NCBI RefSeq assembly: GCF_023227875.1
Contig: NZ_JALOCH010000019.1
Coordinates: 1-33,448 of the forward strand
Direction: 5' to 3'
Length of the DNA stretch: 33,448 nt
Source of the DNA: Methanoregula sp.
Lineage (GTDB): Archaea > Halobacteriota > Methanomicrobia > Methanomicrobiales > Methanospirillaceae
Shown here: positions 23,880 to 31,591 of the stretch, in pieces
Layout of the letters: every line of letters begins with the position of its first letter
Numbering within the stretch: the stretch's first letter is position 1
Notes under the pieces: model-generated
What the model saw: the letters and a program-made list of their open reading frames with translations, nothing else
The model's database searches: none
What the model was told of the DNA's origin: nothing
Made by a program: the position numbers and the translations under genes

Positions 23880-24897
23880 ATCCGGGGAGATGCGGAACAA
23901 TTTCGGTGAGATCCGGCTCCTCCCGGAAAGCATCGACGACCTCTGGCACCTCCAGCATATCATCGCCCCGGGAGACCTCGTCTTTGCCACAACGTTCCGG
24001 AGCGTCGATACCGCAAGCGACAAGATCCGACCCGAGAAAGTGGAGAAGCGACCGGTCCGGCTTGGTATCCGGGTTGACCGGCTGGAATTCTCCGAACACG
24101 GGGTCCGGCTCCGCATCACCGGCACCATTGAGCATGGCGTGGACACCGGCGCGTTCCATACGATCAATGTAGAGACCGGATATGAGATCTCCGTTATCCG
24201 GCAATGGCGGCCGCTTGACCTCGAACGGATCGACCGGGCAGTAAAGGCATCGGTGTACGGCGTCATCCACATCCTGACCATCGAGGAGGGTGAAGCAGAG
24301 CTCTTCCGCCTCCGCCAGTACGGGCCGGAGAGTGCCATCACGATCACCTCCGGCAGCGGCAAAGGCGCGGAGACGGAATCCCGAAGGAGTTTTTTTGACC
24401 AGATCCTCATTGTCATTGCCGATATATCCGGCCCGCTCATCATCGCCGGCCCCGGGTTTATCAAGGAGGATTTTGTCAGGTATGCCAAAAACCAGAACAG
24501 CCCGCCCTCCGACCGGGCAATTGTTGTAGAGACCCGGCGGATCGGGCGCGGGGCTGTCCAGGAAGTGATCGGGAAGGGGGCGCTCGATAAGCTGATCGAT
24601 GACCTCCAGCTCTCCCGCGAAGTGAAGTTGATGGACGAGGTGCTCCTCCGGATCTCGCAGGAAGGACCGGTGGCATACGGGCGGAAGGAAGTCGGGGAGG
24701 CGATCGGATATGGCGCAGCGGAACAAATCCTGATTGCCGATACGCTCCTGCGGGACCCTGAGGTTATGAATCTTGTCGAAAAGGCAGAGGCAATGCGGGC
24801 ATCGGTTGTGGTGCTCTCCTCATCGTTCGAACCCGGCGAGCGTCTTGTTGCCCTTGGCGGGATTGCGGCGCTGCTCAGGTATAAAGTAGCTCAATAA
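23869..24897 (+). CDS. pelA: mRNA surveillance protein aPelota
   Basis: aRF1-like factor lacking the GGQ peptide-release motif. It recognises ribosomes stalled with an empty A site and, with aEF1A and ABCE1, splits them. Length is 342 aa from ATG 23869, which has a GAGGGG Shine-Dalgarno and lies inside the rqcH 3' end. ATG 23890 is an alternative. N-terminal Sm-like domain with LLPESIDDLWHLQHIIAPGDLVFATTFR and RLGIRVDRLEFSEHGVRLRITGTI. Central eRF1-like domain near 130-260. C-terminal domain with AYGRKEVGEAIGYGAAEQILIADTLLR. Translational coupling with rqcH supports a joint role in ribosome rescue. A T-run (24898-24903) follows the stop. Confidence 0.96.
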   Translation: MKAESGEMRNNFGEIRLLPESIDDLWHLQHIIAPGDLVFATTFRSVDTASDKIRPEKVEKRPVRLGIRVDRLEFSEHGVRLRITGTIEHGVDTGAFHTINVETGYEISVIRQWRPLDLERIDRAVKASVYGVIHILTIEEGEAELFRLRQYGPESAITITSGSGKGAETESRRSFFDQILIVIADISGPLIIAGPGFIKEDFVRYAKNQNSPPSDRAIVVETRRIGRGAVQEVIGKGALDKLIDDLQLSREVKLMDEVLLRISQEGPVAYGRKEVGEAIGYGAAEQILIADTLLRDPEVMNLVEKAEAMRASVVVLSSSFEPGERLVALGGIAALLRYKVAQ

Positions 24898-25058
24898 TTT
24901 TTTGGAGTTTCATTCTCCTTTCCATTGAGAACTTTTGAAATATATGCGAGAACCAATTAAGAGATTTTCTAATAAACAAATTGGAGATTTATGAAATACA
25001 AAAAATCTTTTTTAAGATTATCGAAAAAATGAATTTTTTATGATAAATAGTGTTCGGG

Positions 25059-26147
25059 TTATATTATGGTAAACGCGTTCGCCAATGAACCCAGCGTATT
25101 ACTGCTTGAATCAAGAACTGACACGGTCCATGCACCCGCAGATGAACCTGCGGGAATATCAAATATTGCACGTGCCGATGTTGTGGAGAATGCTGAATAG
25201 GACGTACTCCAGATCGTGCTGCTACCGTAAGTTAGCTTCACCTTGCTGCCGGATCCAAGATTTGTTCCGGAAATATCAACAACCAGATTAGGAGATGCCG
25301 CACCGCCAATATATTGTGATGACGGAGATAAGGAATATATCGTCACAGTAGCAGACGTTGTTGTCGTTGTTGTTGATGTCGTTGATGTCGTTGATGTTGA
25401 ATTGCCTTTCGTGATCGTAAACCCTGTCTCATACGTGTCAGACTGCCCATCTGCATTGGTAACCACGACATCCCAGTACCCGGTCTCGGTGTCAGAGGGG
25501 ATGGTAAAGGAACATGATATCACCGTCGATGATTCAACTTCCACATCGGTCGCAGTAAGTGAGGTCTCCCCGGACTTTTTCAGCAATACTTTTGCCCCGG
25601 TGGCAAAATTCGAACCTTCGAGTTCGTCAATATCCACATCTGTCCCGGTCTGCCCTGAGTCCGGAGAGATGTCTTTTATTTTTGGTGCATATGCAGCAGA
25701 TGTCGTAGCAGTAGTTACTATGGTCGTTGCTGTCGTTGTTGGTGCAGTAGTCACGGTCGTCGGCGCACCTATAGTGATGGATGAGACGCTCACGGTTGTG
25801 ACCATCTCCGTGTACGCCTTTTCAAGGTTCGTCCGGCTTATCTTCGATGTCTTGGAATCAATCCGGTACCCCCAGCTCCCGTCTTTGTAGGGATACACCG
25901 TGGCGCGCTCGTACATATCCGAGGCTGCATCATAACTGACGATGAGCAACCCATTATTGAGGCTGGACGATGGATTTTTAACAATGTCCCCTTCGCTGTA
26001 CAGCGCACCCGATGACGCGGCGGTTGTCGGACTGACCTGCGGGGTCGTGTCACTTGCCGGAGTGCTCTCGTCCGAGCACCCGGCAATGAAAACGCCGGCA
26101 ACAAGGAGGGCAATAACTACGGGAATAACCCACGATGACCTGTTCAT
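25059..26147 (-). CDS. Lipoprotein with two IPT/TIG-like domains
   Basis: A 362-aa exported lipoprotein. Signal peptide SSWVIPVVIALLVAGVFIAGC with a lipobox Cys at about residue 24. A Ser/Thr-rich stretch precedes a small N-terminal domain (about 50-125, with SYDAASDMYERATVYPYKDGSWGYRI). Two immunoglobulin-like IPT/TIG segments follow, at about 155-250 (PKIKDISPDSGQTGTDVDI ... YETGFTI) and 275-362 (IYSLSPSSQYIGG ... LANAFTI), each after a Thr-rich linker (TTATTIVTTATTS and STTSTTSTTTTTT). Likely a surface-anchored binding or adhesion protein; the ligand is unknown. The TATA box at 26169-26178 predicts a very short or absent leader. Confidence 0.9.
   Translation of the reverse strand: MNRSSWVIPVVIALLVAGVFIAGCSDESTPASDTTPQVSPTTAASSGALYSEGDIVKNPSSSLNNGLLIVSYDAASDMYERATVYPYKDGSWGYRIDSKTSKISRTNLEKAYTEMVTTVSVSSITIGAPTTVTTAPTTTATTIVTTATTSAAYAPKIKDISPDSGQTGTDVDIDELEGSNFATGAKVLLKKSGETSLTATDVEVESSTVISCSFTIPSDTETGYWDVVVTNADGQSDTYETGFTITKGNSTSTTSTTSTTTTTTSATVTIYSLSPSSQYIGGAASPNLVVDISGTNLGSGSKVKLTYGSSTIWSTSYSAFSTTSARAIFDIPAGSSAGAWTVSVLDSSSNTLGSLANAFTII
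25355..25402. repeat. Low-complexity trinucleotide tract in the lipoprotein gene
   Basis: Repeated gtt/gtc/gat triplets on the plus strand (reading as Ser/Thr codons on the minus strand) encode the TSTTSTTSTTTTTT linker between the two IPT-like domains. Triplet gain or loss here would change linker length without shifting the frame. Confidence 0.6.
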
Positions 26148-26168
26148 GAAGAACTGTACGTCATCACC

Positions 26169-26178
26169 CTATAAAAAC
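26169..26178 (-). promoter_or_regulatory. TATA box of the IPT lipoprotein gene
   Basis: On the minus strand tttttatagg lies 22-31 bases before the ATG (26147). The spacing predicts a leaderless or nearly leaderless mRNA, and no Shine-Dalgarno precedes the start. Confidence 0.5.
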
Positions 26179-26246
26179 CGTTATAGATCGACTTACCGGC
26201 TTTCAAATAAACTACGGCATACGCCGGACAGCGAATAAAAAAGGTA

Positions 26247-26936
26247 TTACTCTTCTGTCTTTTCTGCTTTCTTCTCGGGTTTCTTGTAGGTCTCGACAAG
26301 GACGATTTCGGAGATGCCCTTGACGAGCTCGAAACCCTCATGGATGATCCGGCCGCGCCAGAGGAGCCAGCGGCGGTCATAGTTGATGCCCGGCGGAAGG
26401 GTAACCGTTGCCTTGCCGTCATCGAGGGTAATCTCCATCTCACGGCCGGCATATAACCGGATGAGTCCCTTCAACTGGTCGAGAGGTTCCTTGACCGCAT
26501 CTTCGATCTTGTATTTGTACGTAAGGGTCTGCCCCGCAAGCGGTGCGTTGAAATCAACAATGACCTTGGACCCGATCACATCGACAACGGTGCCCTCGCC
26601 CATCTCCTCGATCTTCACGGGCATGCCGCGGACCGGCTTCTCGGAAAACTTGTTCTTCGGGAATGACTGGAGTTTCTTGGGGTCGCGTTCGCCAAATGCC
26701 TTGTCCGGAGAGACCGTGACCGTTCCTTCCGCTCCTGCCTTCTTGCCGACAAGTTCCTCGTCAAGGCCGATGATCACATGTTTCTGGCCGACACAGACCG
26801 TGACCGGGCCGTATACGGCATTTGCGCTGTGGATACCCGCAGTCTTTGCCTCGGCTTCATCGGTGGTGTCAAAAACCCTGTCGCCAACGCTGCCGGAATA
26901 GCTGAGCCTGATAAAATCTCCTTCTTTTATTGCCAT
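26247..26936 (-). CDS. FKBP-type peptidyl-prolyl isomerase, long SlyD-like form
   Basis: Cytoplasmic proline isomerase and chaperone of the archaeal long FKBP type, 229 aa. N-terminal FKBP half-domain (IKEGDFIRLSYSGSVGDRVFDTT), inserted IF chaperone domain (about 85-140, ending ADF-like KVIVDFNAPLAGQTLTYKYKI), and the FKBP core motif VCVGQKHVIIGLDEELVGKKAGAEGTV at about 47-73. A C-terminal extension of about 80 residues has a Lys/Glu-rich end (PEKKAEKTEE). The start ATG has an AGGTGA Shine-Dalgarno at 26942-26947. Divergent from the CYTH gene, with which it shares a 55-base promoter region. Confidence 0.95.
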   Translation of the reverse strand: MAIKEGDFIRLSYSGSVGDRVFDTTDEAEAKTAGIHSANAVYGPVTVCVGQKHVIIGLDEELVGKKAGAEGTVTVSPDKAFGERDPKKLQSFPKNKFSEKPVRGMPVKIEEMGEGTVVDVIGSKVIVDFNAPLAGQTLTYKYKIEDAVKEPLDQLKGLIRLYAGREMEITLDDGKATVTLPPGINYDRRWLLWRGRIIHEGFELVKGISEIVLVETYKKPEKKAEKTEE

Positions 26937-26947
26937 GATTCACCTGA

Positions 26948-26978
26948 CTATATTAAGTCGTAATCAAGACAGATAAAC
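26948..26978. promoter_or_regulatory. Overlapping divergent promoters of FKBP and CYTH genes
   Basis: A plus-strand TATA candidate (ctatattaa, 26948-26956) lies about 36-44 bases before the CYTH start. A minus-strand candidate (gtttatctg, 26970-26978) lies about 34-42 bases before the FKBP start. The two core promoters overlap head to head in 55 bases. Confidence 0.4.
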
Positions 26979-26991
26979 GTGTGGCACAACC

Positions 26992-27534
26992 ATGCTCGAA
27001 ATTGAACTGAAAGTCAGGATCCCGTCGCTCGCCCCGGTCCGCGAACAACTCACGAAAAAGCAGGCACAGTCATGCGGCCGGGTCCACGAGCATGACATCT
27101 ATTACAATGCCCCTCACCGGGATTTCGGCGTTACCGATGAAGCGGTACGGGTGAGATATACCGATGACCACGCGGTCGTCACCTACAAGGGACCCAAGAT
27201 AAAGAAGTTCGGCCTGAAAGCCCGCGAGGAACTGAACTTTGCCGTGGAGTCCGGAGAGGCCTTTGAGACCATGCTCACCCGGCTCGGGTTCACCCGTACT
27301 ACTGAAGTCAACAAGTGGCGGGAGACATTCAAGCTGGGTGTGGCAACGATCTCGCTTGATACTGTAGATGAACTCGGGACATTCGCCGAAATAGAAGTAA
27401 TCGCGGAGAATGATACCGATAACCCTACAGCACTGATTGAGAAGATTGCAAAAGAGATTGGAGCGAATGGCGAGCCGATCCTCGCATCTTATCTCGAACT
27501 ACTGCTGGACACGCGTGCTGCTGTCCAATCATGA
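26992..27534 (+). CDS. CYTH-domain protein (class IV adenylyl cyclase CyaB-like)
   Basis: Triphosphate-binding tunnel fold protein of 180 aa. The N-terminal EXEXK motif is present (E3, E5, K7 in MLEIELKVRI), with later basic and acidic residues lining the tunnel (VRVRYTDD, VTYKGPKIKKFGLKAREEL, VNKWRETF, DTVDELGTFAEIEV). Archaeal members are annotated class IV adenylyl cyclase, but related enzymes hydrolyse thiamine triphosphate or inorganic triphosphate, so the substrate is open. Monocistronic; a T7 run at 27610-27616 may end the transcript. Confidence 0.92.
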   Translation: MLEIELKVRIPSLAPVREQLTKKQAQSCGRVHEHDIYYNAPHRDFGVTDEAVRVRYTDDHAVVTYKGPKIKKFGLKAREELNFAVESGEAFETMLTRLGFTRTTEVNKWRETFKLGVATISLDTVDELGTFAEIEVIAENDTDNPTALIEKIAKEIGANGEPILASYLELLLDTRAAVQS

Positions 27535-27609
27535 TGCCTGATATTCTGTAACAGGGACATATTCACAGGAGCCAGAGATTCACATTATACCTCGTGGATC
27601 CGGTCACTC

Positions 27610-27616
27610 TTTTTTT
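27610..27616 (+). terminator. T-tract after the CYTH gene
   Basis: Seven consecutive T about 75 bases past the CYTH stop codon, in the 171-base gap before the convergent membrane protein gene. No other feature is seen in this gap. Confidence 0.35.
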
Positions 27617-27705
27617 CGATTCCGATACCACCATATGACCTTTAGGAGTTAAGGAAGATTCAACGACAGAGTACACATACAGACTGGACCGATCCTCATT
27701 CAGGA

Positions 27706-29436
27706 TTACCCAACAGAAGAGCTCTCCTCACCATTTTCCCGATTCCCGGCAGATTGTATCCGGTGCACATCACGGATGATCACATAGAGAATAACAAAAA
27801 AGATCACAAACTTTACCGAATAGAATACAAAGGGAACGAAGGCATTGGGATTGGCCAGTAATGAAGTTCCTGCAAATGAATATTCCCGAACCGTCTGTTG
27901 CAATAAGAGGGGTGCTTCGACATACATGATGAGTTGCAGAAGGTAAAATAAGACGATCTGTCGGACCGAGTTACTTAAAAATAATGCGAGGAATGGTGTA
28001 ATCCAGACAATGTAATGGGGAGCGAGAACTTTGTTCAACAAGATAAAACAAAATATGCTCAATAAAATCAGATAACAAAGCGTAGACTGCTCTCCGTCAA
28101 GGTATTTATAATACCAGTAAAGCAGTGCACATTCAACCACGACTAATAAGACCAGTGAAAGATGGACAAATGGCTCACTGTTAAAATAATACTGTGAGAT
28201 CAGATCCATATAATAAATCCAGCTGCGGAAATATGCCTCCCGGCCAACGTGAAATGAATACGTCTTTAAAAAGACATGGTAATTTAAAACAATGAACGGG
28301 ACGACCGTAAAAACGATAATACTACATGAAAGGAGTATGCCCTTTTTCAGCGAGTCTGTCGCTCCCTTGTTTTTTAGTGTGTACAGGATATAATACGGGA
28401 AACAGAAGACCGGGAACCATTTCGCCATTGTCCCAACGGTTGCTGAAACATAGGCCGGGATCTCTTTTCCGTACAGGAAAAGGAGGACGGATAAGACGAG
28501 GAAGAACGTGGGAAAGCTGTCATATGTTGCTGATACAAGAAATGCCGATGAAAACGCAGTAGCATACAGCACACTGCACAGGAATGCTTTTTGTTGCCCG
28601 AATAACCTGAGCGCAATAAAGTAGACACAGATCACTGTAGCTGAATCGATAAGGTGCATGAGGACCATGAACGACGGTAAATAAACAGATGAACTGTGAA
28701 TGATCAGTGAAGGAATTGCAGCAATAAAGACCGGAATCAAAAAAAACTGGGGATATTCTATCATATAATCAATATAGGGAATTTTCCCTGAAACGGCAGA
28801 ATTCATATAATCATAGTACAGGGTGATATCCTGGTTCACCCAGACCATTGTCGCAAACATGGAGATCGAAAAAACGATTATTTTTACAAAAACCGAGATG
28901 AAAATGATCAGGAGGAGCTCATTCAGGATCCTGGACCTTGTGTTCGGGGTTTCCTCAGGTTCTGATGCCTTACCCGGATCTCCCCATCGGTATGCTATTA
29001 CACCCACTCCGATTATTACCGGGATGCCGAAAGGAATGCAAAAACCATTTGGGCCATTCAACAATAATCCGTACTGAACAATATCAGATAAAAGAAAAAC
29101 AAGACCGCTAATTACGGTGATAATTGCAGAAAATTTTACATAACCGTCCTTATTTTTCACTATACTGAGGATCTGTATCACAAAACATGCAACAAGGAGA
29201 GATGCACCAGCATCCCACAATATCGCGGCAAATGCAGGCTGGCCGGGAAAATCCCGGGCGATTATGTCAAGACTTTTGTATAATATCGACGAGAGATAAT
29301 TCCCAAAGATATCCTGCTGGTACCGGAAGAGAACCCATTGCAGTCCATTTCCTGCCCCCCTTCCAATAACGTAATAATTGATGGGGATTAAAAAAACCAG
29401 ACTCTGGAGAATTAAGGGAATTTGTAATTTTCTCAT
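27706..29436 (-). CDS. Multi-membrane GT87-like glycosyltransferase
   Basis: A polytopic membrane protein of about 576 aa from ATG 29436 (an in-frame GTG at 29460 is an alternative). A dozen or so hydrophobic helices are visible. A GT-C type acidic loop precedes the helix pair (DITLYYDYMNSAVSGKIPYIDYMIEYP), followed by the patterns FLYGKEIPAYVSATVGTMAKWFP and FHVGREAYFRSWIYYMDL. These resemble the GT87/DUF2029 polyprenyl-phosphate mannosyltransferases. It probably transfers a sugar from a lipid carrier to a glycan or glycoprotein on the outer face. A role in S-layer or archaellin glycosylation is only a guess. It stands alone with its own TATA box (29499-29507). Confidence 0.78.
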   Translation of the reverse strand: MRKLQIPLILQSLVFLIPINYYVIGRGAGNGLQWVLFRYQQDIFGNYLSSILYKSLDIIARDFPGQPAFAAILWDAGASLLVACFVIQILSIVKNKDGYVKFSAIITVISGLVFLLSDIVQYGLLLNGPNGFCIPFGIPVIIGVGVIAYRWGDPGKASEPEETPNTRSRILNELLLIIFISVFVKIIVFSISMFATMVWVNQDITLYYDYMNSAVSGKIPYIDYMIEYPQFFLIPVFIAAIPSLIIHSSSVYLPSFMVLMHLIDSATVICVYFIALRLFGQQKAFLCSVLYATAFSSAFLVSATYDSFPTFFLVLSVLLFLYGKEIPAYVSATVGTMAKWFPVFCFPYYILYTLKNKGATDSLKKGILLSCSIIVFTVVPFIVLNYHVFLKTYSFHVGREAYFRSWIYYMDLISQYYFNSEPFVHLSLVLLVVVECALLYWYYKYLDGEQSTLCYLILLSIFCFILLNKVLAPHYIVWITPFLALFLSNSVRQIVLFYLLQLIMYVEAPLLLQQTVREYSFAGTSLLANPNAFVPFVFYSVKFVIFFVILYVIIRDVHRIQSAGNRENGEESSSVG

Positions 29437-29498
29437 AGGAAAGGCAAGAAAAATTATCACTGGTTATTATTGAAACATTTGCATTTGTTTCTTCCCGG

Positions 29499-29507
29499 AA
29501 TAAATAC
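29499..29507 (-). promoter_or_regulatory. TATA box of the GT87-like gene
   Basis: gtatttatt on the minus strand predicts transcription start near 29475, with a leader of roughly 40 bases to ATG 29436. Confidence 0.4.
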
Positions 29508-29714
29508 CTGTTCTCCCGGTAAATGTCGGATTAATCCTGAAAAATCGTCAGGAACACTCTCGGCCACCAGAGTGGATGAAATCCAAAACCGAGCACATTC
29601 CTTCATCCACCATTGAACGTGAGGTTCCCGGGGGGATTTTTTTCTCTCTCAAATTTGGGAGAGATAATTGGACCTCGACAAAAAGAAAGAAAGCATCTGC
29701 TGCTCATCAACTTG

Positions 29715-29750
29715 AAAATAAAAGATTTTTGGCGGGGTTATCCCCGCCAA
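29715..29750 (-). terminator. Strong hairpin terminator behind the metallophosphoesterase gene
   Basis: A perfect 9-bp stem TTGGCGGGG/CCCCGCCAA with a 4-base loop (29729-29750) is followed on the minus strand by an A/T stretch containing CTTTTATTTT. It lies 19 bases after the stop codon. It has the form of a bacterial Rho-independent terminator. Confidence 0.6.
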
Positions 29751-29768
29751 CAATGGAGTGCAGCCAGT

Positions 29769-30410
29769 TTAAACAGTCAGCAGCTCAATCTTGATGTCAC
29801 GCGCTTCGGTCCCGAAATGGAGCATTGCACAGTGCCCATCCATTGCCGGGCCGGGGTTGACGACCTTTACGCCGTCAACGTCCATGATGCCCCGGGCCTC
29901 GTGGATGTGGGCGCAGCACACGACATCAAACGATTTCATGTGCTTCCGGATGCTCTGGCTCCCCACGTGTTCCCCGGCAGGTTTGTCAAGGGTCTCGTAG
30001 GGAGGGGCATGGCAGAGGAGGACGTTGTGGACCGTCTTCTCCATCTTTTTCATCGCGCTGTTCAACACGTCATCTATCTGCTTGTCGGTCAGCTCGAACG
30101 GCGTGTTGAACGGGGTCGGGTTCGACCCGCCAACACCAACGATGGTCATCTTGCCAAGGTTGATCGAGGACCCGTGCATATTCACGGTGTCCGAGTGTTC
30201 GAGCGTCTCGAGGATCTCACGCGGGTCGCAGTTGCCGGGCACTGCAAAACACGGCACGTCAATGCGTGAGAGCACGTCATCGACCGCATCAACGGGACCC
30301 ATATTGGTGATATCTCCTGCAATAAATACCGCTTCTGGACTCAACTCCAGAAATGAATCAATTTTACCGAATTGACCATGGAGATCTGCTATCAAAAGCA
30401 CATCTTTCAT
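29769..30410 (-). CDS. Calcineurin-like metallophosphoesterase
   Basis: Two-metal phosphoesterase of the YfcE/archaeal MPE type, 213 aa. Metal ligands are visible in order: D9 and H11 (LIADLHGQ), GDI with Asp about 33, PGNCD, the His in LLCHAPPY, and AHIHE near the C-terminus. The cytoplasmic substrate is unknown; relatives act on cyclic nucleotides or other phosphodiesters. Its start codon overlaps the stop of the B12-radical SAM gene by 4 bases (ATGA), so the two proteins are made together and may act in one pathway. Confidence 0.93.
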   Translation of the reverse strand: MKDVLLIADLHGQFGKIDSFLELSPEAVFIAGDITNMGPVDAVDDVLSRIDVPCFAVPGNCDPREILETLEHSDTVNMHGSSINLGKMTIVGVGGSNPTPFNTPFELTDKQIDDVLNSAMKKMEKTVHNVLLCHAPPYETLDKPAGEHVGSQSIRKHMKSFDVVCCAHIHEARGIMDVDGVKVVNPGPAMDGHCAMLHFGTEARDIKIELLTV

Positions 30411-31525
30411 GGTATATCATTTGAAGGGCGTCGTAAAAACCTTATCTCAGGATCGTTCCACGAACCGGTAAGTCTCCCCGTCAAAGCTAGTTTTCCGCAG
30501 CATTTTTCGGTCTCTGTCAGGAGTGTCCGCGCGGTTGTTCCGGCGAGAGGGGTCCCGGGCAACGGGATGAACCGGTGGACATGCACCTTACCGAAGCGGG
30601 CCACCCACTGAACCAGGTCAAGTGTCGCACGCTGGTCATCGTCGGTCTCGAACGGCAGCCCGACAATGAAGTCCACGATGGGCGTGATTGCATATTCCCT
30701 GCAGAGCTCGATGGCACTGATCACATCTGCAGTCGTATGCCCGCGATGCAATTGCCGGAGAACATCATCGCTCCCGGACTGGGCGCCGAAATGAAGTTTT
30801 GTATTTGCACAATAGCGGTTGACGAGATCGAGAGATTCACCGCATACAGACTCCGGGCGGACCTCGCTTGGGAACGTGCCAAAGAAGATCTGGTGCCGGC
30901 ACTTACGGAAGAGGCGCTCGATCTTGTCAAAACGGGGGTGGGTCCCGTCAGACCCGTAGGCAAATGCGTTGGGAGTGACAAACCGGGATTGCTCGTGCCG
31001 TTCCGCGTACCGGGCAACCTCATCGATCGAACGGTGACGCATGCAGTGCCCGAAGATCTGGGGGGTCTGGCAGTAACCGCACGAGAACGGGCAGCCCCGG
31101 CTGATCTCGATATACCCCTTGTATTCGGAAAAGGCCGGATATGCGTCCAACCGGACGCTGGTATCAGCAGGCCGGTAATAATCCCCGGTCATTACCCCGG
31201 GTATTTTTCCTTCCCCTCCGTCACGCAAGTCTGCAAGAAGCCGGGGAAGCGTATACTCTCCCTCGCCAACAACAACATAATCGGCATATGCCGCAACCTC
31301 ACGCGGGCATGCCGCAGCATGCGGCCCTCCAACAATGGTTAGACAGCCGGCCCTGTCAATCTCGTCACGGTACCGTGCGGCATTGAGTGACGTAAGGCTG
31401 TAGCAGGTGACGTCACCAGCCGGGGCCTCAACCGGGCCGAGGACGAATCCTTCGGTTTCACAGGCCGCATACAGGACAGCGAATGAATTTCTCGCCGCAT
31501 GGATCTGACGCCAGTTGACCTGCAT
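30407..31525 (-). CDS. B12-binding-like radical SAM protein (MJ1487 family)
   Basis: Radical SAM enzyme of 372 aa. The N-terminal domain (about 1-110) resembles the cobalamin-binding fold (LTIVGGPHAAACPREVAAYADYVVVGEGE) but lacks the DXHXXG motif of classical B12 proteins. The radical SAM domain has the 4Fe-4S motif CxxxCxxC at C145, C149 and C152 (RGCPFSCGYC). Later strands include FGAQSGSDDVLRQLHRGHT and VDFIVGLPFETDDDQ, and the C-terminus is HRFIPLPGTPLAGT. It resembles the archaeal family typified by MJ1487, of unknown reaction. Overlaps the metallophosphoesterase start by 4 bases, forming a tight operon. Confidence 0.92.
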   Translation of the reverse strand: MQVNWRQIHAARNSFAVLYAACETEGFVLGPVEAPAGDVTCYSLTSLNAARYRDEIDRAGCLTIVGGPHAAACPREVAAYADYVVVGEGEYTLPRLLADLRDGGEGKIPGVMTGDYYRPADTSVRLDAYPAFSEYKGYIEISRGCPFSCGYCQTPQIFGHCMRHRSIDEVARYAERHEQSRFVTPNAFAYGSDGTHPRFDKIERLFRKCRHQIFFGTFPSEVRPESVCGESLDLVNRYCANTKLHFGAQSGSDDVLRQLHRGHTTADVISAIELCREYAITPIVDFIVGLPFETDDDQRATLDLVQWVARFGKVHVHRFIPLPGTPLAGTTARTLLTETEKCCGKLALTGRLTGSWNDPEIRFLRRPSNDIP

Positions 31526-31557
31526 GATGAACGCATTACTGTACTGGCCTGACTGGT

Positions 31558-31585
31558 AAAAAAAGAAGTGTCCGCAGATTGCGGA
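31558..31585 (-). terminator. Hairpin plus T7 terminator of the small lipoprotein gene
   Basis: Minus strand: TCCGCA-ATC-TGCGGA stem (31571-31585), six spacer bases, then seven T (31558-31564). It starts 7 bases after the lipoprotein stop codon and lies before the radical SAM start. Confidence 0.55.
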
Positions 31586-31591
31586 TTGTCG

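Larger units (their letters stand above)
29437..29768. other. 332-base non-coding gap between GT87-like and metallophosphoesterase genes
   Basis: Holds the minus-strand TATA candidate of the GT87-like gene (29499-29507) and the hairpin terminator of the metallophosphoesterase operon (29715-29750). I found no gene or RNA structure in the remaining 29508-29714. Confidence 0.55.

Noticed and set aside
23457..24488. Open frame of 343 codons on the minus strand
   Set aside because: It lies opposite rqcH and pelA, whose products are clearly recognised. The translation is Ser/Arg-rich without any motif, as expected for a shadow of a GC-rich gene.
24898..25058. AT-rich 161-base gap after pelA as an origin or small RNA
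   Set aside because: It is simply AT-rich, with a T-run after the pelA stop. I see no repeats, origin-box-like elements or stable fold.
27535..27705. Gap between CYTH and GT87-like genes as an RNA gene
   Set aside because: Only a T7 run is evident; no paired structure or promoter of note.
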